Of a stretch of DNA of 64,000 nucleotides, positions 35,290-50,100 are shown piece by piece. This stretch comes from an uncultured Bacteroidaceae bacterium (GTDB lineage: Bacteria; Bacteroidota; Bacteroidia; Bacteroidales; Bacteroidaceae): positions 1-64,000 of the forward strand of contig CAJOEI010000001.1 of the NCBI GenBank assembly GCA_905233465.1, written 5' to 3'. Below the pieces are notes generated by a model that was given only the letters and a program-made list of their open reading frames with translations, made no database searches and was not told the origin of the DNA. The position numbers and the translations under genes were made by a program. Numbering within the stretch: the first letter of the stretch is position 1; each line of letters begins with the position of its first letter.

Positions 35290-36135
35290 ATGACAATTAA
35301 CATCCGAGGACGATTGATGTCGCTTGATGAGCCCATAGTGATGGGCATCATCAACGCTACACCCGACTCCTTCTACGCGCCCAGCCGCGTAGAAGCTATA
35401 GAGTCTATAGAGTCTATGGAGTCTATGGAGTCTATTGCCTCTATAGAGTCTATGGCCCGCAGGCATCTCGACGAAGGTGCCGCCATCCTTGATGTTGGAG
35501 CCTGCAGCACGCGGCCGTCGTCGGCCCCTATCTCCGAGGCCGAGGAGCTGGCGCGCCTCGATGCTGTGCTGCCCGCCTTGCGCCGTGCTTGCCCTGATGC
35601 TATCGTCAGCGTTGACACTTTTCGTCCTGCCGTGGCGCGGCATTGTGCCGAGCGCTACGCTATCGACATCATCAACGACATCTCCGGCGGCTCACCCGAC
35701 ATGTTCTCTACTGTTGCTGATCTCCGCCTTCCCTATATCCTGACATATAACGCCGCCTCTACGACGGCAGAATCACCCTCCCCTTCCGCGGCTGCCCGCT
35801 ATCTCGCCGAGCGCCTCCAGACGCTGAACGACCTCGGTGCCACGGATGTCATACTCGACCCAGGCATAGGCTTTGGCCAGACACCGGAGCAGAGCTTCGC
35901 TATCCTCGCGGCACTGCCGCAGCTCATCGCTGCCTTCCCCAACAGCCCCTGGCTTGTGGGACTGTCGCGCAAGCGCATCGTCTACCAGACACTTGGCATC
36001 ACACCCGACGAGGCCCTCAACGGCACCACGGTCCTCAACACCATAGCCCTGCAAGCCGGCGCACATATCCTCCGAGTCCACGACGTGCGTCCCGCCAGGG
36101 AATCCATTACATTACTGCAGGCAATGAAAGCATAA
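35290..36135 (+). CDS. folP: dihydropteroate synthase with an in-frame repeat insertion
   Basis: FolP joins para-aminobenzoate to the pterin pyrophosphate in folate synthesis and is the sulfonamide target. The chosen ATG at 35290 gives 281 residues (MTINIRGRLMSLDEPIVMGI). Motifs: GIINATPDSFY (about residues 19-29), ILDVGACSTRPSS, DIINDISGG and LVGLSRKR. Right after the first motif, in the segment that normally forms the first helix, seven 9-bp units encode EAI-ESI-ESM-ESM-ESI-ASI-ESM. The product is close to family length, so the repeat may have replaced native sequence, not only added to it. The catalytic motifs are intact, so activity is likely but untested. Confidence 0.95.
   Translation: MTINIRGRLMSLDEPIVMGIINATPDSFYAPSRVEAIESIESMESMESIASIESMARRHLDEGAAILDVGACSTRPSSAPISEAEELARLDAVLPALRRACPDAIVSVDTFRPAVARHCAERYAIDIINDISGGSPDMFSTVADLRLPYILTYNAASTTAESPSPSAAARYLAERLQTLNDLGATDVILDPGIGFGQTPEQSFAILAALPQLIAAFPNSPWLVGLSRKRIVYQTLGITPDEALNGTTVLNTIALQAGAHILRVHDVRPARESITLLQAMKA
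35392..35454 (+). repeat. 9-bp in-frame tandem repeat (GAGTCTATA) inside folP
   Basis: Seven units: GAAGCTATA, GAGTCTATA, GAGTCTATG twice, GAGTCTATT, GCCTCTATA, GAGTCTATG. The same nonamer family, with CTATAG core, forms intergenic arrays at 47011-47073 and 50747-50823. Confidence 0.92.
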
Positions 36136-36138
36136 TCC

Positions 36139-36160
36139 TTCAACTTTCAACTTTCAACTT
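36139..36160 (+). repeat. CAACTTT repeat between folP and the diadenylate cyclase gene
   Basis: Three copies of TTCAACTT in tandem lie directly before the next start codon, in the place of a ribosome binding site. Same family as 22111-22184. Confidence 0.75.
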
Positions 36161-36927
36161 TGTTCTTCTCTATCGGCATAAAAGACATCATTGACATCCT
36201 TCTGGTGGCCGTTTTACTCTACTACAGCTACCGACTGATGAAGGAGTCGCGCTCGCTGAACATCTTCTTCGGCGTGCTTGTCTTCATTGTCTTCTGGCTC
36301 TTCGTGTCCCAGATCCTTGAGATGCGACTGCTCGGTACGCTGCTCGACCGCGTTGTGAGCGTGGGAGCCATAGCACTGTTGATACTCTTCCAGGAGGAGA
36401 TACGCAAGTTCTTCTTCACCATAGGCACCCACCAGCGGGTGCGCTCCGCCGTGCGTTTCTTCAGCGGCGAGGAGAAGCAGACCCATACCCGTGAGGACAT
36501 CATGCCCATCGTGCGTGCATGCATGGCGATGTCCAAGCAGAAGATAGGAGCCCTCATCGTCATGCAGCGTTCGCTGCCGCTGAACGACTTCATCCGTTCG
36601 GGCGAGGTCATTGATGCCCGCATCAGCGAGCGCCTCATCGAGAATATCTTCTTCAAGAACTCTCCGTTGCACGACGGCGGCATGATCATCAGCCATAAGC
36701 GCATCGCCGCCGCGGGCTGTGTGCTGCCAGTGGCTCACGACACCACCATCCCCAAGGAGCTCGGTTTGCGCCACCGTGCCGCGATGGGTGTGAGCAAGGA
36801 AACCGATGCGCTGGCCATCGTCGTGAGCGAGGAGACAGGAAACATCAGCATCGCATTCCGAGGAGCCTTCCAGCTGCGCATCTCTGCCGAGGACCTGGAA
36901 CGCATACTCACTGAAGATGCCTTCTGA
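36160..36927 (+). CDS. dacA: diadenylate cyclase, CdaA/DacA type
   Basis: This membrane enzyme makes cyclic di-AMP from two ATP. 255 residues with a TTG start at 36160 (MFFSIGIKDIIDILLVAVLL); no earlier start fits. Three membrane segments cover about residues 10-27, 33-52 and 60-78. The DisA_N catalytic domain has NSPLHDGGMIIS (about residues 167-178; DGA is DGG here, as is common in the CdaA branch) and GLRHRAAMGVS (about 205-215). It follows folP by 24 bp and is probably co-transcribed. Confidence 0.93.
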   Translation: MFFSIGIKDIIDILLVAVLLYYSYRLMKESRSLNIFFGVLVFIVFWLFVSQILEMRLLGTLLDRVVSVGAIALLILFQEEIRKFFFTIGTHQRVRSAVRFFSGEEKQTHTREDIMPIVRACMAMSKQKIGALIVMQRSLPLNDFIRSGEVIDARISERLIENIFFKNSPLHDGGMIISHKRIAAAGCVLPVAHDTTIPKELGLRHRAAMGVSKETDALAIVVSEETGNISIAFRGAFQLRISAEDLERILTEDAF

Positions 36928-37346
36928 CGGGGTACACCTTAATTATATATACGTGCGCGAGGCTTTTTACACATTTTTAACATCAGAATACGCTATTTTA
37001 GCTATCAAAACATAAAAAAACACCGTCAAAACATAAAAAAACACAGTGTTCATGCATTTTTTTAATCATTTTTTTTGGAAGAAATGAAATTATACGTACT
37101 TTTGCACCCACAAAATGTATATATCTCTACAATCGAGACTACAAGAAACGTGTCCAATATGCCTTGCCCTGAGGGGCGTCGGGCTTAGAAAGACCAAATG
37201 TTCGGGGTTAGGAGGCCCTCTTTAAGAAACAGAAAAAGTGATATCAACGCCCTCTTCTGGCGGCCTGTAGTGCGGGCGGGAAGTAAAAAAGAGAAAACAA
37301 AAGTAAATTTTTTTAATAATCCAACTTTTCAAATTAATTTTATTTT
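36928..37346. other. intergenic region with promoter and long leader of the surface-protein locus
   Basis: AT-rich from 36928 to 37096, with a 19-bp direct repeat (CAAAACATAAAAAAACAC type) at 37005-37023 and 37026-37044. The promoter is at 37074-37104. From about 37110 to 37290 the sequence turns GC-rich and can fold locally (GCCC/GGGC near 37170; GAGGGCC-type pairing near 37210-37225; GCCC/GGGC at 37250-37280). No open frame is supported. Confidence 0.6.
37074..37104 (+). promoter_or_regulatory. strong promoter of the collagen-like lipoprotein gene
   Basis: TTTG (37074-37077), 19 bp, TACTTTTG (37097-37104): a full match to the Bacteroidetes consensus. The predicted 5' leader is about 235 nt, much longer than for other genes in the window. 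Confidence 0.85.
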
Positions 37347-41888
<4,542 letters not shown>

Positions 41889-41923
41889 TCTGAAACAAGT
41901 CTTTAATTGACAAACTGAATACT

Positions 41924-41955
41924 GGGGGCAGGTATGAAAATGCCTGCCCCCTTTT
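41924..41955 (+). terminator. terminator after the collagen-like lipoprotein gene
   Basis: GGGGGCAGG, a 10-nt loop, CCTGCCCCC, then TTTTAC. It lies 36 bp past the stop codon. Confidence 0.9.
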
Positions 41956-42030
41956 ACAAAAAAACAAAGTCTCTGCTGAATAGAGGCACACCGCCTTCAA
42001 CACCTGAAGGCACAACCAAAGAAAAAAGTG

Positions 42031-42654
42031 ATGAAAAGATATAGCTCTATCATTCTGATGCTGGCCTTGGCCGCATTCATTGTCGTCGGTTGCAAGAGCA
42101 AGAAGGAGACCGAAACCAACAACAACCTCACAGCTTTTGAGCGTGGCCTGAACTATGATGACTCCATCTTCGTCGTGGCTGCCGTAGATAACTTCTTCGG
42201 ACTCCTTGAGGCCGGTAATGTCGACTTGGCAGTGTCAACACTCTTCAAGGTAAACCCCGAGGATGTCTACAAAGAGCCTCTGGCACTCAACAACGAGGAG
42301 ATGGCTGAGGTCCGTAAGGTCTTTGAGGTGTTCCCCATCATTCGTCACCGCATCGACTATATCAAGTTCTATGAGAGCTATCTCAATGAGGTCAAGGTCA
42401 CAGCAGTCTTCCGTGAGGCCGATGGCGACATCCCCGAAGGTACTACGACCTACTACCTCCGAGCCATCAACAACGTCGGCCAGTGGGTGCTCTGCGCTAT
42501 GAACACATGGACCGGTGATGATGTGGCACTCGTCCGCGACGAGGACAAGGACTCCCTGACACGCAAGTTCCAGCAGGATAAGCGCCGTCTCGACTCCATC
42601 GTCATCGAAGCTACGAAGGACATCCTGCCTGTTAACACACCTAACGGCAAATAA
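42031..42654 (+). CDS. small lipoprotein of unknown function
   Basis: 207 residues from the ATG at 42031; a GTG one codon earlier is possible. The lipoprotein signal is MKRYSSIILMLALAAFIVVG then CKSKKE. The mature part is mostly a single compact domain of about 120 residues (DNFFGLLEAGNVDLAVSTLF to NNVGQWVLCAMNTWTGDD) whose pattern could be an NTF2-like fold, followed by a charged helical tail. I do not recognise the family. It lies between the two large surface proteins after a terminator. Confidence 0.8.
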   Translation: MKRYSSIILMLALAAFIVVGCKSKKETETNNNLTAFERGLNYDDSIFVVAAVDNFFGLLEAGNVDLAVSTLFKVNPEDVYKEPLALNNEEMAEVRKVFEVFPIIRHRIDYIKFYESYLNEVKVTAVFREADGDIPEGTTTYYLRAINNVGQWVLCAMNTWTGDDVALVRDEDKDSLTRKFQQDKRRLDSIVIEATKDILPVNTPNGK

Positions 42655-42778
42655 TGTTGACTATCCCCGATGCCGGCGAGGACACTCTTCCGTCCCCGTC
42701 AGGCAATCGTCTATATAGATATTCACTTCGCTAAAGAATAAAACCAAATAAATTAACAACATTTTAATCTTTACAATT

Positions 42779-45760
42779 ATGAAAAGAGGTTTACTTAGCA
42801 TGATTGCGCTTGCACTGAGTTTCTTCGGTGCCATCAGCGCGTCTGCACAGAGCTGGACAGCCTCATCCGTTCAGGCAGGTAATTTTGTCCTGTACAATGT
42901 TGGTTCTGGCCGGTATTTTACTCGTGGTAATGGTTGGACTACCCAAGCAAGTATCACTGAATCTGAGAATCAGGGTGATGCTCTTCGTCTCCAGCTTGAA
43001 GCCGTTGGTTCCAATTTTAAGATTCGCACTGACGTAAATGGTACTGGCTATGGTGTTGAACACCTTAGTGGCGGTACAATCTACACTGACCAGTCACGTG
43101 GTAAGAACTCCAGTTGGACTTTCACTCAGGTCGGCACTGATAACGGCCCTGTCTACACTATCATGTCGGCAGATAATCATGTTGGTGGCGCTGGCAAGTA
43201 TATGTCTGCCAATAGTAGCAACACCATTGTAGATCCCGTTGATGACGCTTCATCATCATACGCTCAGTGGAAGCTGCTGCAGGTAAAGAGTGCTCAGGAA
43301 ATTGCTGACGATGCTGTCGCTGCAAAGACTGCTACACTGGCTGCTCTGCCTTCTGCAACGCCGTCAAGCCCCATTGATGCTACTCCTGTTATCCTTGATG
43401 CTAACTTCGACATTGCACTTCTTCAGAGTAACTGGACAGTTGAGACAACAAACAGTAATTTGCAGGGTGGATCTTCCTCCAATCCTTGTGCTGAGTCTTG
43501 GAGAGCCGCATTCACCATCTCTCAGACGATCACTGGTCTGCCCGAAGGAACATTTGTTTTGAAGGCTCAGGCTGCTCTGACCGATTATGCTGGTCTCTAT
43601 AATGGTGCTGACTATCCTGTGGTGTTTGCAAATGAGGTTACTACTCCTTTCATTGATATGGAGGAGGCCGATCGCGGTACAAGCATGACACAGCTTTCCG
43701 GCTCATTTAGCGCTGGCAAGTACGAGGTTGCTCCCATCACTGTTGTCGTTGGTGAGGACGGTGTGCTGACCGTTGGTGTCAAGGGTACACGTACAGATAC
43801 TTGGGCTATTTGGGATAACTTCCGTCTGACATTCTATGGCTTCGACCAGTCTGCTCTCGTAGCTGCTTACAAGAATGCTCTTGCTGAGGCACAGGGCATC
43901 GAAGGTCTGATGAGCAAGACTGCTGCCCAGGAGCTTGCTGACGCTATCTCCACATACAGCAGTGTAGATGAGAGTAGCAAGGACGCTGTCCGTGCAGCTC
44001 TGAACGCTCTCAAGACAGCTAATGCCAATGCCAAGCAGAGCATCGAGGACTACAAGGCTATTGCCAAGGAACTCGACAACATCCCCAGTGGCAGCGGCAA
44101 GACTACTCTGAACAATAAGTACCAGCAGGGCGATTTCGCTTCTCTCGATGACTTCTATGTACAGCTGCGTTCTGTCATCCTCGGTGGCCTCGGCAGCGAC
44201 GACAATGTCGATATCACAGCGGTTATCCTGAACCCCACTCCCGTATCAAACGCTGACCACTGGACTGTCAAGAAGGACGATGGCACAGCCGGTAACGTCA
44301 ATGTCTTTGATCCAGGTAATAACAATGCTGAGTTCTGGAACCAGAGCGGTTACAGCATTGAGCAGACCATCCCTGGCCTGCCCGAAGGTACCTATACTCT
44401 CTACTGCACTGCTTTCACACGTGATGGCATGACAGCTACTCTCTCCGTTTCCGACGGTGCAAGTGCAAGTGTTAACCTTGTTACTATTCCAAACACTATT
44501 GCCAACTCACGTGCTCAGGCAAAGGATTACTTTAATGGTGGCGGTGGTCAGAATGCTCTGACTTTCAACATCGTTGGCAGCCCCAAGGATGTTACCATCA
44601 AACTGAAGGCCGACAACACCACTGGTGACCACTGGATTGTATGGAGAGACTTCCGTCTCGTATATCAGCAGCTGATGCTGCTTGTTCCTCAGGTTTGGGG
44701 TTCAACCACTGTTAAGCTTGCTTCTGGTAGTGCTATCGCAGCTGGCGATGTTGTTGCAGCCAACGCTGCTAAGATTAGCAATGGTGTGCAGATTTCCTTC
44801 CCCGGCACTCAGATTCAGAACGCTCATATTCACCCCTGCGCATATCAGGCAAAGGGTAAGATCTGGAACAAGACCGACGATATCACTTACATCGTTCGTT
44901 CCAATGGCTACTACCACAACGGTTACAACCCCGACTGGACCATCAGCTTCGGCGCAGGTCTCTTCGGCTGGGGTGACAACGCTCTTGCAGACTATGCTGC
45001 TTGGACTCCCTCTGAGGGCAACAAAGTTGGTTCAACCGTCAAGGCTAAGGAGTACGAGGTTACCCTCAATGAGGTTGCTTTCGTAGACTTCGAGATGGAT
45101 GCTATCTATGCTCCTACAGGCTATGAGGTCAATGTTGTCAACATGCCGTTCCAGTGGGGTACATACACTGTTCCCGATGCCGATAATACTGATATGACCG
45201 CTGAGGACTATCAGCAGGGCAACTATATCTGGAACATGTTCGTTGAGTACTACACTGCTAAGCATGGTGGTGCTCCCACAGTGAGCAACCAGGATGTAGA
45301 TGCACTGCTTGAGCAGGAGCGCTATCGTCAGGGCTGGAAGGCTGGTGATGCATACGTCGTGAACTACGTTAGCACATATCCCACCACCAATCCTTATCCC
45401 GCTCTCACCGACGACGAGGTTGAGTACATCCGCTTCTTCCTCGCTACATACTGCGAGGGTGTCATCCTCCAGAAGAACGACGGCCTCAACATCACCGTTC
45501 CCTTCACTTTCACCATCAACACTGATGCCAGCGTGAAGCAGGATGCTGAGAAGATTACCCGCGACCAGGTTGTCACAGCTTGGGATGTCAAGGGCAATCA
45601 GGTTACCGACCTGCTCTTCGAGCCCAGTGTGGAGACACGCATCGAGGGCATCGAGGCCGGCAGCGCCAACACCACTATCTACAACCTCGCTGGTCAGCGC
45701 GTACAGACCGCCCGTCAGGGTATCTTCGTTGTCAACGGCAAGAAGGTTGTGCTGAAGTAA
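42779..45760 (+). CDS. large secreted protein with ricin-like and CBM-like modules and a C-terminal sorting-like motif
   Basis: 993 residues with a signal peptide (MKRGLLSMIALALSFFGAIS then ASAQ). Residues ~25-165 resemble a ricin-type beta-trefoil (GNFVLYNVGSGRYFTRGNGW ... SYAQWKLL). Two related beta-sandwich modules, possibly carbohydrate binding, share SxxQTIxGLPEGTxxL (near residues 248 and 534). A helical FIVAR-like stretch lies between (QSALVAAYKNALAEAQGIEG). The last 40 residues (IYNLAGQRV ... GIFVVNGKKVVLK) look like the C-terminal motif found on many Prevotella secreted proteins. No catalytic domain is recognised. Function is unknown; an adhesin or glycan-binding role is a guess. Confidence 0.8.
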   Translation: MKRGLLSMIALALSFFGAISASAQSWTASSVQAGNFVLYNVGSGRYFTRGNGWTTQASITESENQGDALRLQLEAVGSNFKIRTDVNGTGYGVEHLSGGTIYTDQSRGKNSSWTFTQVGTDNGPVYTIMSADNHVGGAGKYMSANSSNTIVDPVDDASSSYAQWKLLQVKSAQEIADDAVAAKTATLAALPSATPSSPIDATPVILDANFDIALLQSNWTVETTNSNLQGGSSSNPCAESWRAAFTISQTITGLPEGTFVLKAQAALTDYAGLYNGADYPVVFANEVTTPFIDMEEADRGTSMTQLSGSFSAGKYEVAPITVVVGEDGVLTVGVKGTRTDTWAIWDNFRLTFYGFDQSALVAAYKNALAEAQGIEGLMSKTAAQELADAISTYSSVDESSKDAVRAALNALKTANANAKQSIEDYKAIAKELDNIPSGSGKTTLNNKYQQGDFASLDDFYVQLRSVILGGLGSDDNVDITAVILNPTPVSNADHWTVKKDDGTAGNVNVFDPGNNNAEFWNQSGYSIEQTIPGLPEGTYTLYCTAFTRDGMTATLSVSDGASASVNLVTIPNTIANSRAQAKDYFNGGGGQNALTFNIVGSPKDVTIKLKADNTTGDHWIVWRDFRLVYQQLMLLVPQVWGSTTVKLASGSAIAAGDVVAANAAKISNGVQISFPGTQIQNAHIHPCAYQAKGKIWNKTDDITYIVRSNGYYHNGYNPDWTISFGAGLFGWGDNALADYAAWTPSEGNKVGSTVKAKEYEVTLNEVAFVDFEMDAIYAPTGYEVNVVNMPFQWGTYTVPDADNTDMTAEDYQQGNYIWNMFVEYYTAKHGGAPTVSNQDVDALLEQERYRQGWKAGDAYVVNYVSTYPTTNPYPALTDDEVEYIRFFLATYCEGVILQKNDGLNITVPFTFTINTDASVKQDAEKITRDQVVTAWDVKGNQVTDLLFEPSVETRIEGIEAGSANTTIYNLAGQRVQTARQGIFVVNGKKVVLK

Positions 45761-45776
45761 TTGAGAAATGACATAG

Positions 45777-45808
45777 GCTGCGTCTGGGCAACGACGCACG
45801 GACGCAGC
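45777..45808 (+). terminator. hairpin after the 993-residue protein gene
   Basis: GCTGCGTC / GACGCAGC, 8-bp stem, 16-nt loop, followed by TTCTC. It is only a weak terminator by sequence, as the U-run is short. Confidence 0.5.
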
Positions 45809-45844
45809 TTCTCATGATTCAATAATAATCAAAATTATACGCAC

Positions 45845-47005
45845 ATGAAAAAGATTCTTTTCTTCGTAGCTCTTCTGGCAACAGCTTTCACAGCTCAGGC
45901 CCAGGAGGCAGAGCCTCAGGGTGACTGGACAGAGACCAAGGTCGAGTTCGTTCCTCATCTCTTCCTGCAGCTCCAGGGTGGCGCAAGCTACACACTTGGT
46001 GAGGCTTCATTCAAGGACCTCATCTCGCCTGCTGCACAGATTGCATTAGGCTATCAGTTCAATCCCTGGTTGGGTCTGCGTCTGCAGGTCAGCGGTTGGG
46101 AGAGCAAGGGCGGCTGGCCCGCAGGCTATGCATTTGACAATGTTCAGAGCCCCGGCGATGCCTACACCTACAAGTGGAACTATGTTGCTCCAGGTCTTGA
46201 CCTGAAGCTGTCTCTGACCAACCTCATCGGTGGTTGGAATCCCGATCGTTTCTTCAACCTCGGTATCATCCTCGGTGGTGCTGCCAACATCGGTTTCGGC
46301 AACGACGAGGCACAGGACATCGCTTGGTTCCGTGGCATGAATCATCCTTACACCATGGCTCAGAACTACAAGAGCGACTACTATCTTGAGTATCTCTGGG
46401 ATGGCACCAAGGTTCGTCCCGTGGGCCGCATGGGTATCGATATGGACTTCCGCATCAGCGACCGCGTAGGTATCAACCTCGAGGCAAATGCCAATGTCCT
46501 CTCCGACAAGTACAACAGCAAGAAGGCTGAGAATCCCGATTGGTACTTCAACGCCCTGCTGGGTGTGAAGGTTGCCTTGGGCAAGACCGTGGAGCGCACT
46601 GTCATCGAGCACAAGGCTCCCGTGGTCATTCCCGATCCCGAACCAGATCCAGAGCCTGAGAAGCCTGTCATCATCAAGAAGCCCACTATGCGCACTGAGA
46701 TCTTCTATGCTATCCGCGAGACCATCGCTGTCGGCGTAGAGGAGCAGAAGCTGAACGAGCTCATCAAGTTCCTGAAGGAGAACCCCTCCACCAAGGTCAG
46801 CGTGACTGGTTATGCTGATGCTGGCACAGGTAACCCGAAGATTAACGAGATGTATGCTTCACAGCGTGCCGCCAATGTAGCCAAGGCTCTTGTTGACGCT
46901 GGTATCGCTGAGAGCCGTATCACTGTTGACAGCAAGGGTGACACCGTGCAGCCGTTCGCCGAGAACGACAAGAACCGCGTTACCATCGCTATCGCTGCTG
47001 AGTAA
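45845..47005 (+). CDS. OmpA-family outer-membrane protein
   Basis: 386 residues with a signal peptide (MKKILFFVALLATAFTAQAQ). Residues ~35-250 form a probable beta-barrel (VEFVPHLFLQLQGGASYTLG). A Pro/Asp/Glu hinge (IPDPEPDPEPEKP) leads to a C-terminal OmpA-like peptidoglycan-binding domain: VSVTGYADAGTGNPKINEMY, ASQRAANVAKALVDAGI and ENDKNRVTIAI. It would tie the outer membrane to the cell wall. A 9-bp repeat array and a terminator follow. Confidence 0.9.
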   Translation: MKKILFFVALLATAFTAQAQEAEPQGDWTETKVEFVPHLFLQLQGGASYTLGEASFKDLISPAAQIALGYQFNPWLGLRLQVSGWESKGGWPAGYAFDNVQSPGDAYTYKWNYVAPGLDLKLSLTNLIGGWNPDRFFNLGIILGGAANIGFGNDEAQDIAWFRGMNHPYTMAQNYKSDYYLEYLWDGTKVRPVGRMGIDMDFRISDRVGINLEANANVLSDKYNSKKAENPDWYFNALLGVKVALGKTVERTVIEHKAPVVIPDPEPDPEPEKPVIIKKPTMRTEIFYAIRETIAVGVEEQKLNELIKFLKENPSTKVSVTGYADAGTGNPKINEMYASQRAANVAKALVDAGIAESRITVDSKGDTVQPFAENDKNRVTIAIAAE

Positions 47006-47010
47006 GCTTA

Positions 47011-47073
47011 GCTATCGCGGCTATAGAAGCTATAGATGCTATAGAGACTATAGAGTCTATAGAAACTATAGAA
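47011..47073. repeat. 9-bp tandem repeat (GCTATAGAA type) after the ompA-like gene
   Basis: Seven units in series: GCTATCGCG, GCTATAGAA, GCTATAGAT, GCTATAGAG, ACTATAGAG, TCTATAGAA, ACTATAGAA. Each intact unit contains the CTATAG palindrome. It starts 6 bp past the stop codon. Confidence 0.92.
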
Positions 47074-47087
47074 GCAAAAAACAATAT

Positions 47088-47121
47088 AGAGGCCTGGGGC
47101 CATGTGCCTCGGGCCTCTTTA
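47088..47121 (+). terminator. terminator after the ompA-like gene
   Basis: AGAGGCC / GGCCTCT with GGGGC/GCCTC pairing inside, followed by TTTAACT. It lies just past the 9-bp repeat array. Confidence 0.75.
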
Positions 47122-47158
47122 ACTAAAATAGTAACTTTACTAAATTAGAAGTGAAACA

Positions 47159-50100
47159 ATGAAACGAATCTATACATACGCTTCGGCTTTGTTGCTGACG
47201 TTTGGGCTCACAACCGGTGTATATGCCGGAACAGGTGAGCTCATGTCGCTTTCAGGCACTGAGGTGATGATGACAGATGACGACCCACCTTCAGGTGACC
47301 CCTCAGGTGATCCTTCAGGTGACCCCACTCCCGTCCATGAGATGGTTGGCGAAGGTACTTTGGCCAATCCTTATACTGTTGAGGATGTCAATGCCCTTGA
47401 TCTCACTGATGAAGGTATTGAGAAGCAGGGCCTATGGGTTAAGGCTAAGATCTACGGCTATGTTGATGGTGCAACTTTCAACTACACCTCTATTGTCACC
47501 TCTGCCGTGATGCCCGAGGATCAGACTATCTACAACCTTGCTCTTGTTGATGCTGCTTATACTACCGTTCCCGATGGCCCTGCTTTGACACAGCTGATGC
47601 CTGTGCAGCTTGTTGGCTCGTCGTTGGATAACGCCAAGGCTAAGGATGCGTTGAATCTGGCAGACAACGCTACTCTGCTCGGCACCGTCGTGTATCTCTA
47701 TGGTGACTTGATGACCTATAAAGGCGTAAACGGTATCGGTAATATCGAGAAGTGGAGCTTCGACGGCACTGAAGTCTTCCCTGCTGTTCTTCCGCCTGAG
47801 CCCGTCAACACAAGCTATAATCTTTGGCTTGGAAAGACTCAGGTTACGACAGAGAATGCCTCTAACATCACCGACAACTGTCTAACTCAAGGCACAGCTC
47901 GTTATGACGCATCGACTAACACACTGTATATGACATCAACAGTGTGTAAGTTCTTTGCCGCAGATCGCTCAGGGTATGCTATTACCAACCAGATTGATGG
48001 CCTGACAATTGTCTATGAGGGTGTCAACCAAATCCAAGGTCAGGCACTTCTCTGCGAGGCCAACACCACATTGAAGGGAAACGGCACAAGTCCAAAGTTG
48101 TCTATTTCCGGTGGTTACAATATCCGTTGTTATGACCACGCGCTGACAATCAAGGATATGACAGTGACTGTTTCCAGTTCGACCGGTGCTCCTATTGATG
48201 CTCGCAACGGTACTATCACTTTTGATAAGTGTACGTTCTCCGTGACAGCTAATCCGCCTGTGCTGCGCGCCAGCCAGGAGCCGACATTTATCGATTGCCG
48301 CATCATCTTCTCTACACCTGCTGATCCGTACTTTGATGTGGCATCTGGCATGTACAAGGCATTGGACAATGGTGTTATCACCAATGTCGGCACTATAACC
48401 GTCAGCACTGGTTCTGCACCCACCACCCGTCAACAGTGTGGCTTCACTCTGACCAACTCCAGTAGCACGTTCATTGTGTTGCCTGGCAAGGAGTCGTCGT
48501 TCGTCGCTCCCAAGGCATCCTGCGTGAGCGGCTACGATGGTGTGATTTCCTACGCCAGCAGTGATCCGAGTGTGATTTCTGTACACAATACCAATGGTGA
48601 CCTGACCTTCCATAAGGCAGGTTCAGTGACTATCACCATCACAGCATCCGAGACGGCGAACTACTATGGTGCTACGGCCCGTTACCGCATCAGCTACGGC
48701 AAGGCCGATCCCGATGTTCACTTCTCGCAGGAGAGATATAGCTTCTCGTATGAGTCCATCACCATCGGCGATGCCGAAGTGCTATATGCTATGCAGACGG
48801 GTGACGGTGCCATCACCTACACCTCGTCCAACAACGAAGTCGTCTGGGTAGATGCTCACGGTGGCATTCACCTCGGCTTGCCCGGTACGGCAACCTTTAC
48901 GGCTACGTCGGCTGAAACGAACAACTACTATTCTGGCACAGCAACGTGCACCGTGATTATCAGCGACAACCCGACAGCAGGTCTGTACTTTGATGATCCT
49001 GAGTTCACCGTGGTCTATGGTCAGGAAGCAAGCTTCGTATCGCCGAGGGTTCGCTATGGTCAGGGCTATAGCGGCCTCATCACTTACGCCACCAGCAATC
49101 CTCAGATAGCCACCGTGGATGCCAACACCGGTGTGGTGACCTTCGTGAAGCCTCTTGGCGACGTGGAGATCTCCGCCACGGCAGCTGCCACGACAGGCTT
49201 TGAGGGTTCAAGTGCCAAGTATACCATCCACTACGAGCGTGCTGCAGGCCAGCTGGCCTTTGCTGCTGCAAGCGTCAACTGCCGTCTGGGTGACGGCGTG
49301 GTACGCCTGCCTGAGTTCTCTATACAGAAGGGCGACGGTACCATCACCTATACCAGCAGCAATACTGCCGTGGGTACCGTGGATGGCGCTACACGCACTG
49401 TGACGCTGAAGAGCGCCGGCACGACGCGCATCACTGCCACCATGTCCGCAGGCACATACTACAAGGGTGCCAAGTCGGTGTGTGACATCAATGTCAGTTC
49501 CGAGGGTGGACAGTCTGTGAGCACTCTTGCCGTGTCGCCCACCTCAATCGCTATGACTGTGGATGGCGGCGAGAAGACCGTGACTGTGCAGAGCGATGCT
49601 GATTGGACAGTCACTTCCAGCGAGACCTGGTGCACAGTGTCGCCGAACATAGGTAGCGGCAACGGAGCCTTCATCATCAAGGTGACACAGAACACCAGCA
49701 CTGACACCCGCACAGCAGAGGTGACAGTGAAGACCGTGTCGCAGAGTCTGGCCATCGCAGTCTCTCAGGCCGGCACAACCATCACCCCGCATACCGCCAA
49801 GACCCCGACGCTCATCGTGCGTCCGTCTGTCCTGTCGATAGAGATGGGCGGTCAGGATTCTACCCTGCCTATCGTGATGGTGAACTACAACGGCGACGGT
49901 GCCATCTCTATGGAGACCGACAACGTAGCTGTTCTGCGCGCCAAGTCTGACGGCACCATGCATGTCGTGGGCGGCGGTGAGGCCAAACTGAAGATCAAGA
50001 CGGCTGCCACTGACGACTTCCTCGCAGCCGAGGTGGAGATACCTGTCACCGTGAAGGTGAAGGATCCCGATCCCGTCAGCGATGTTGCAGCCATCAGCGG

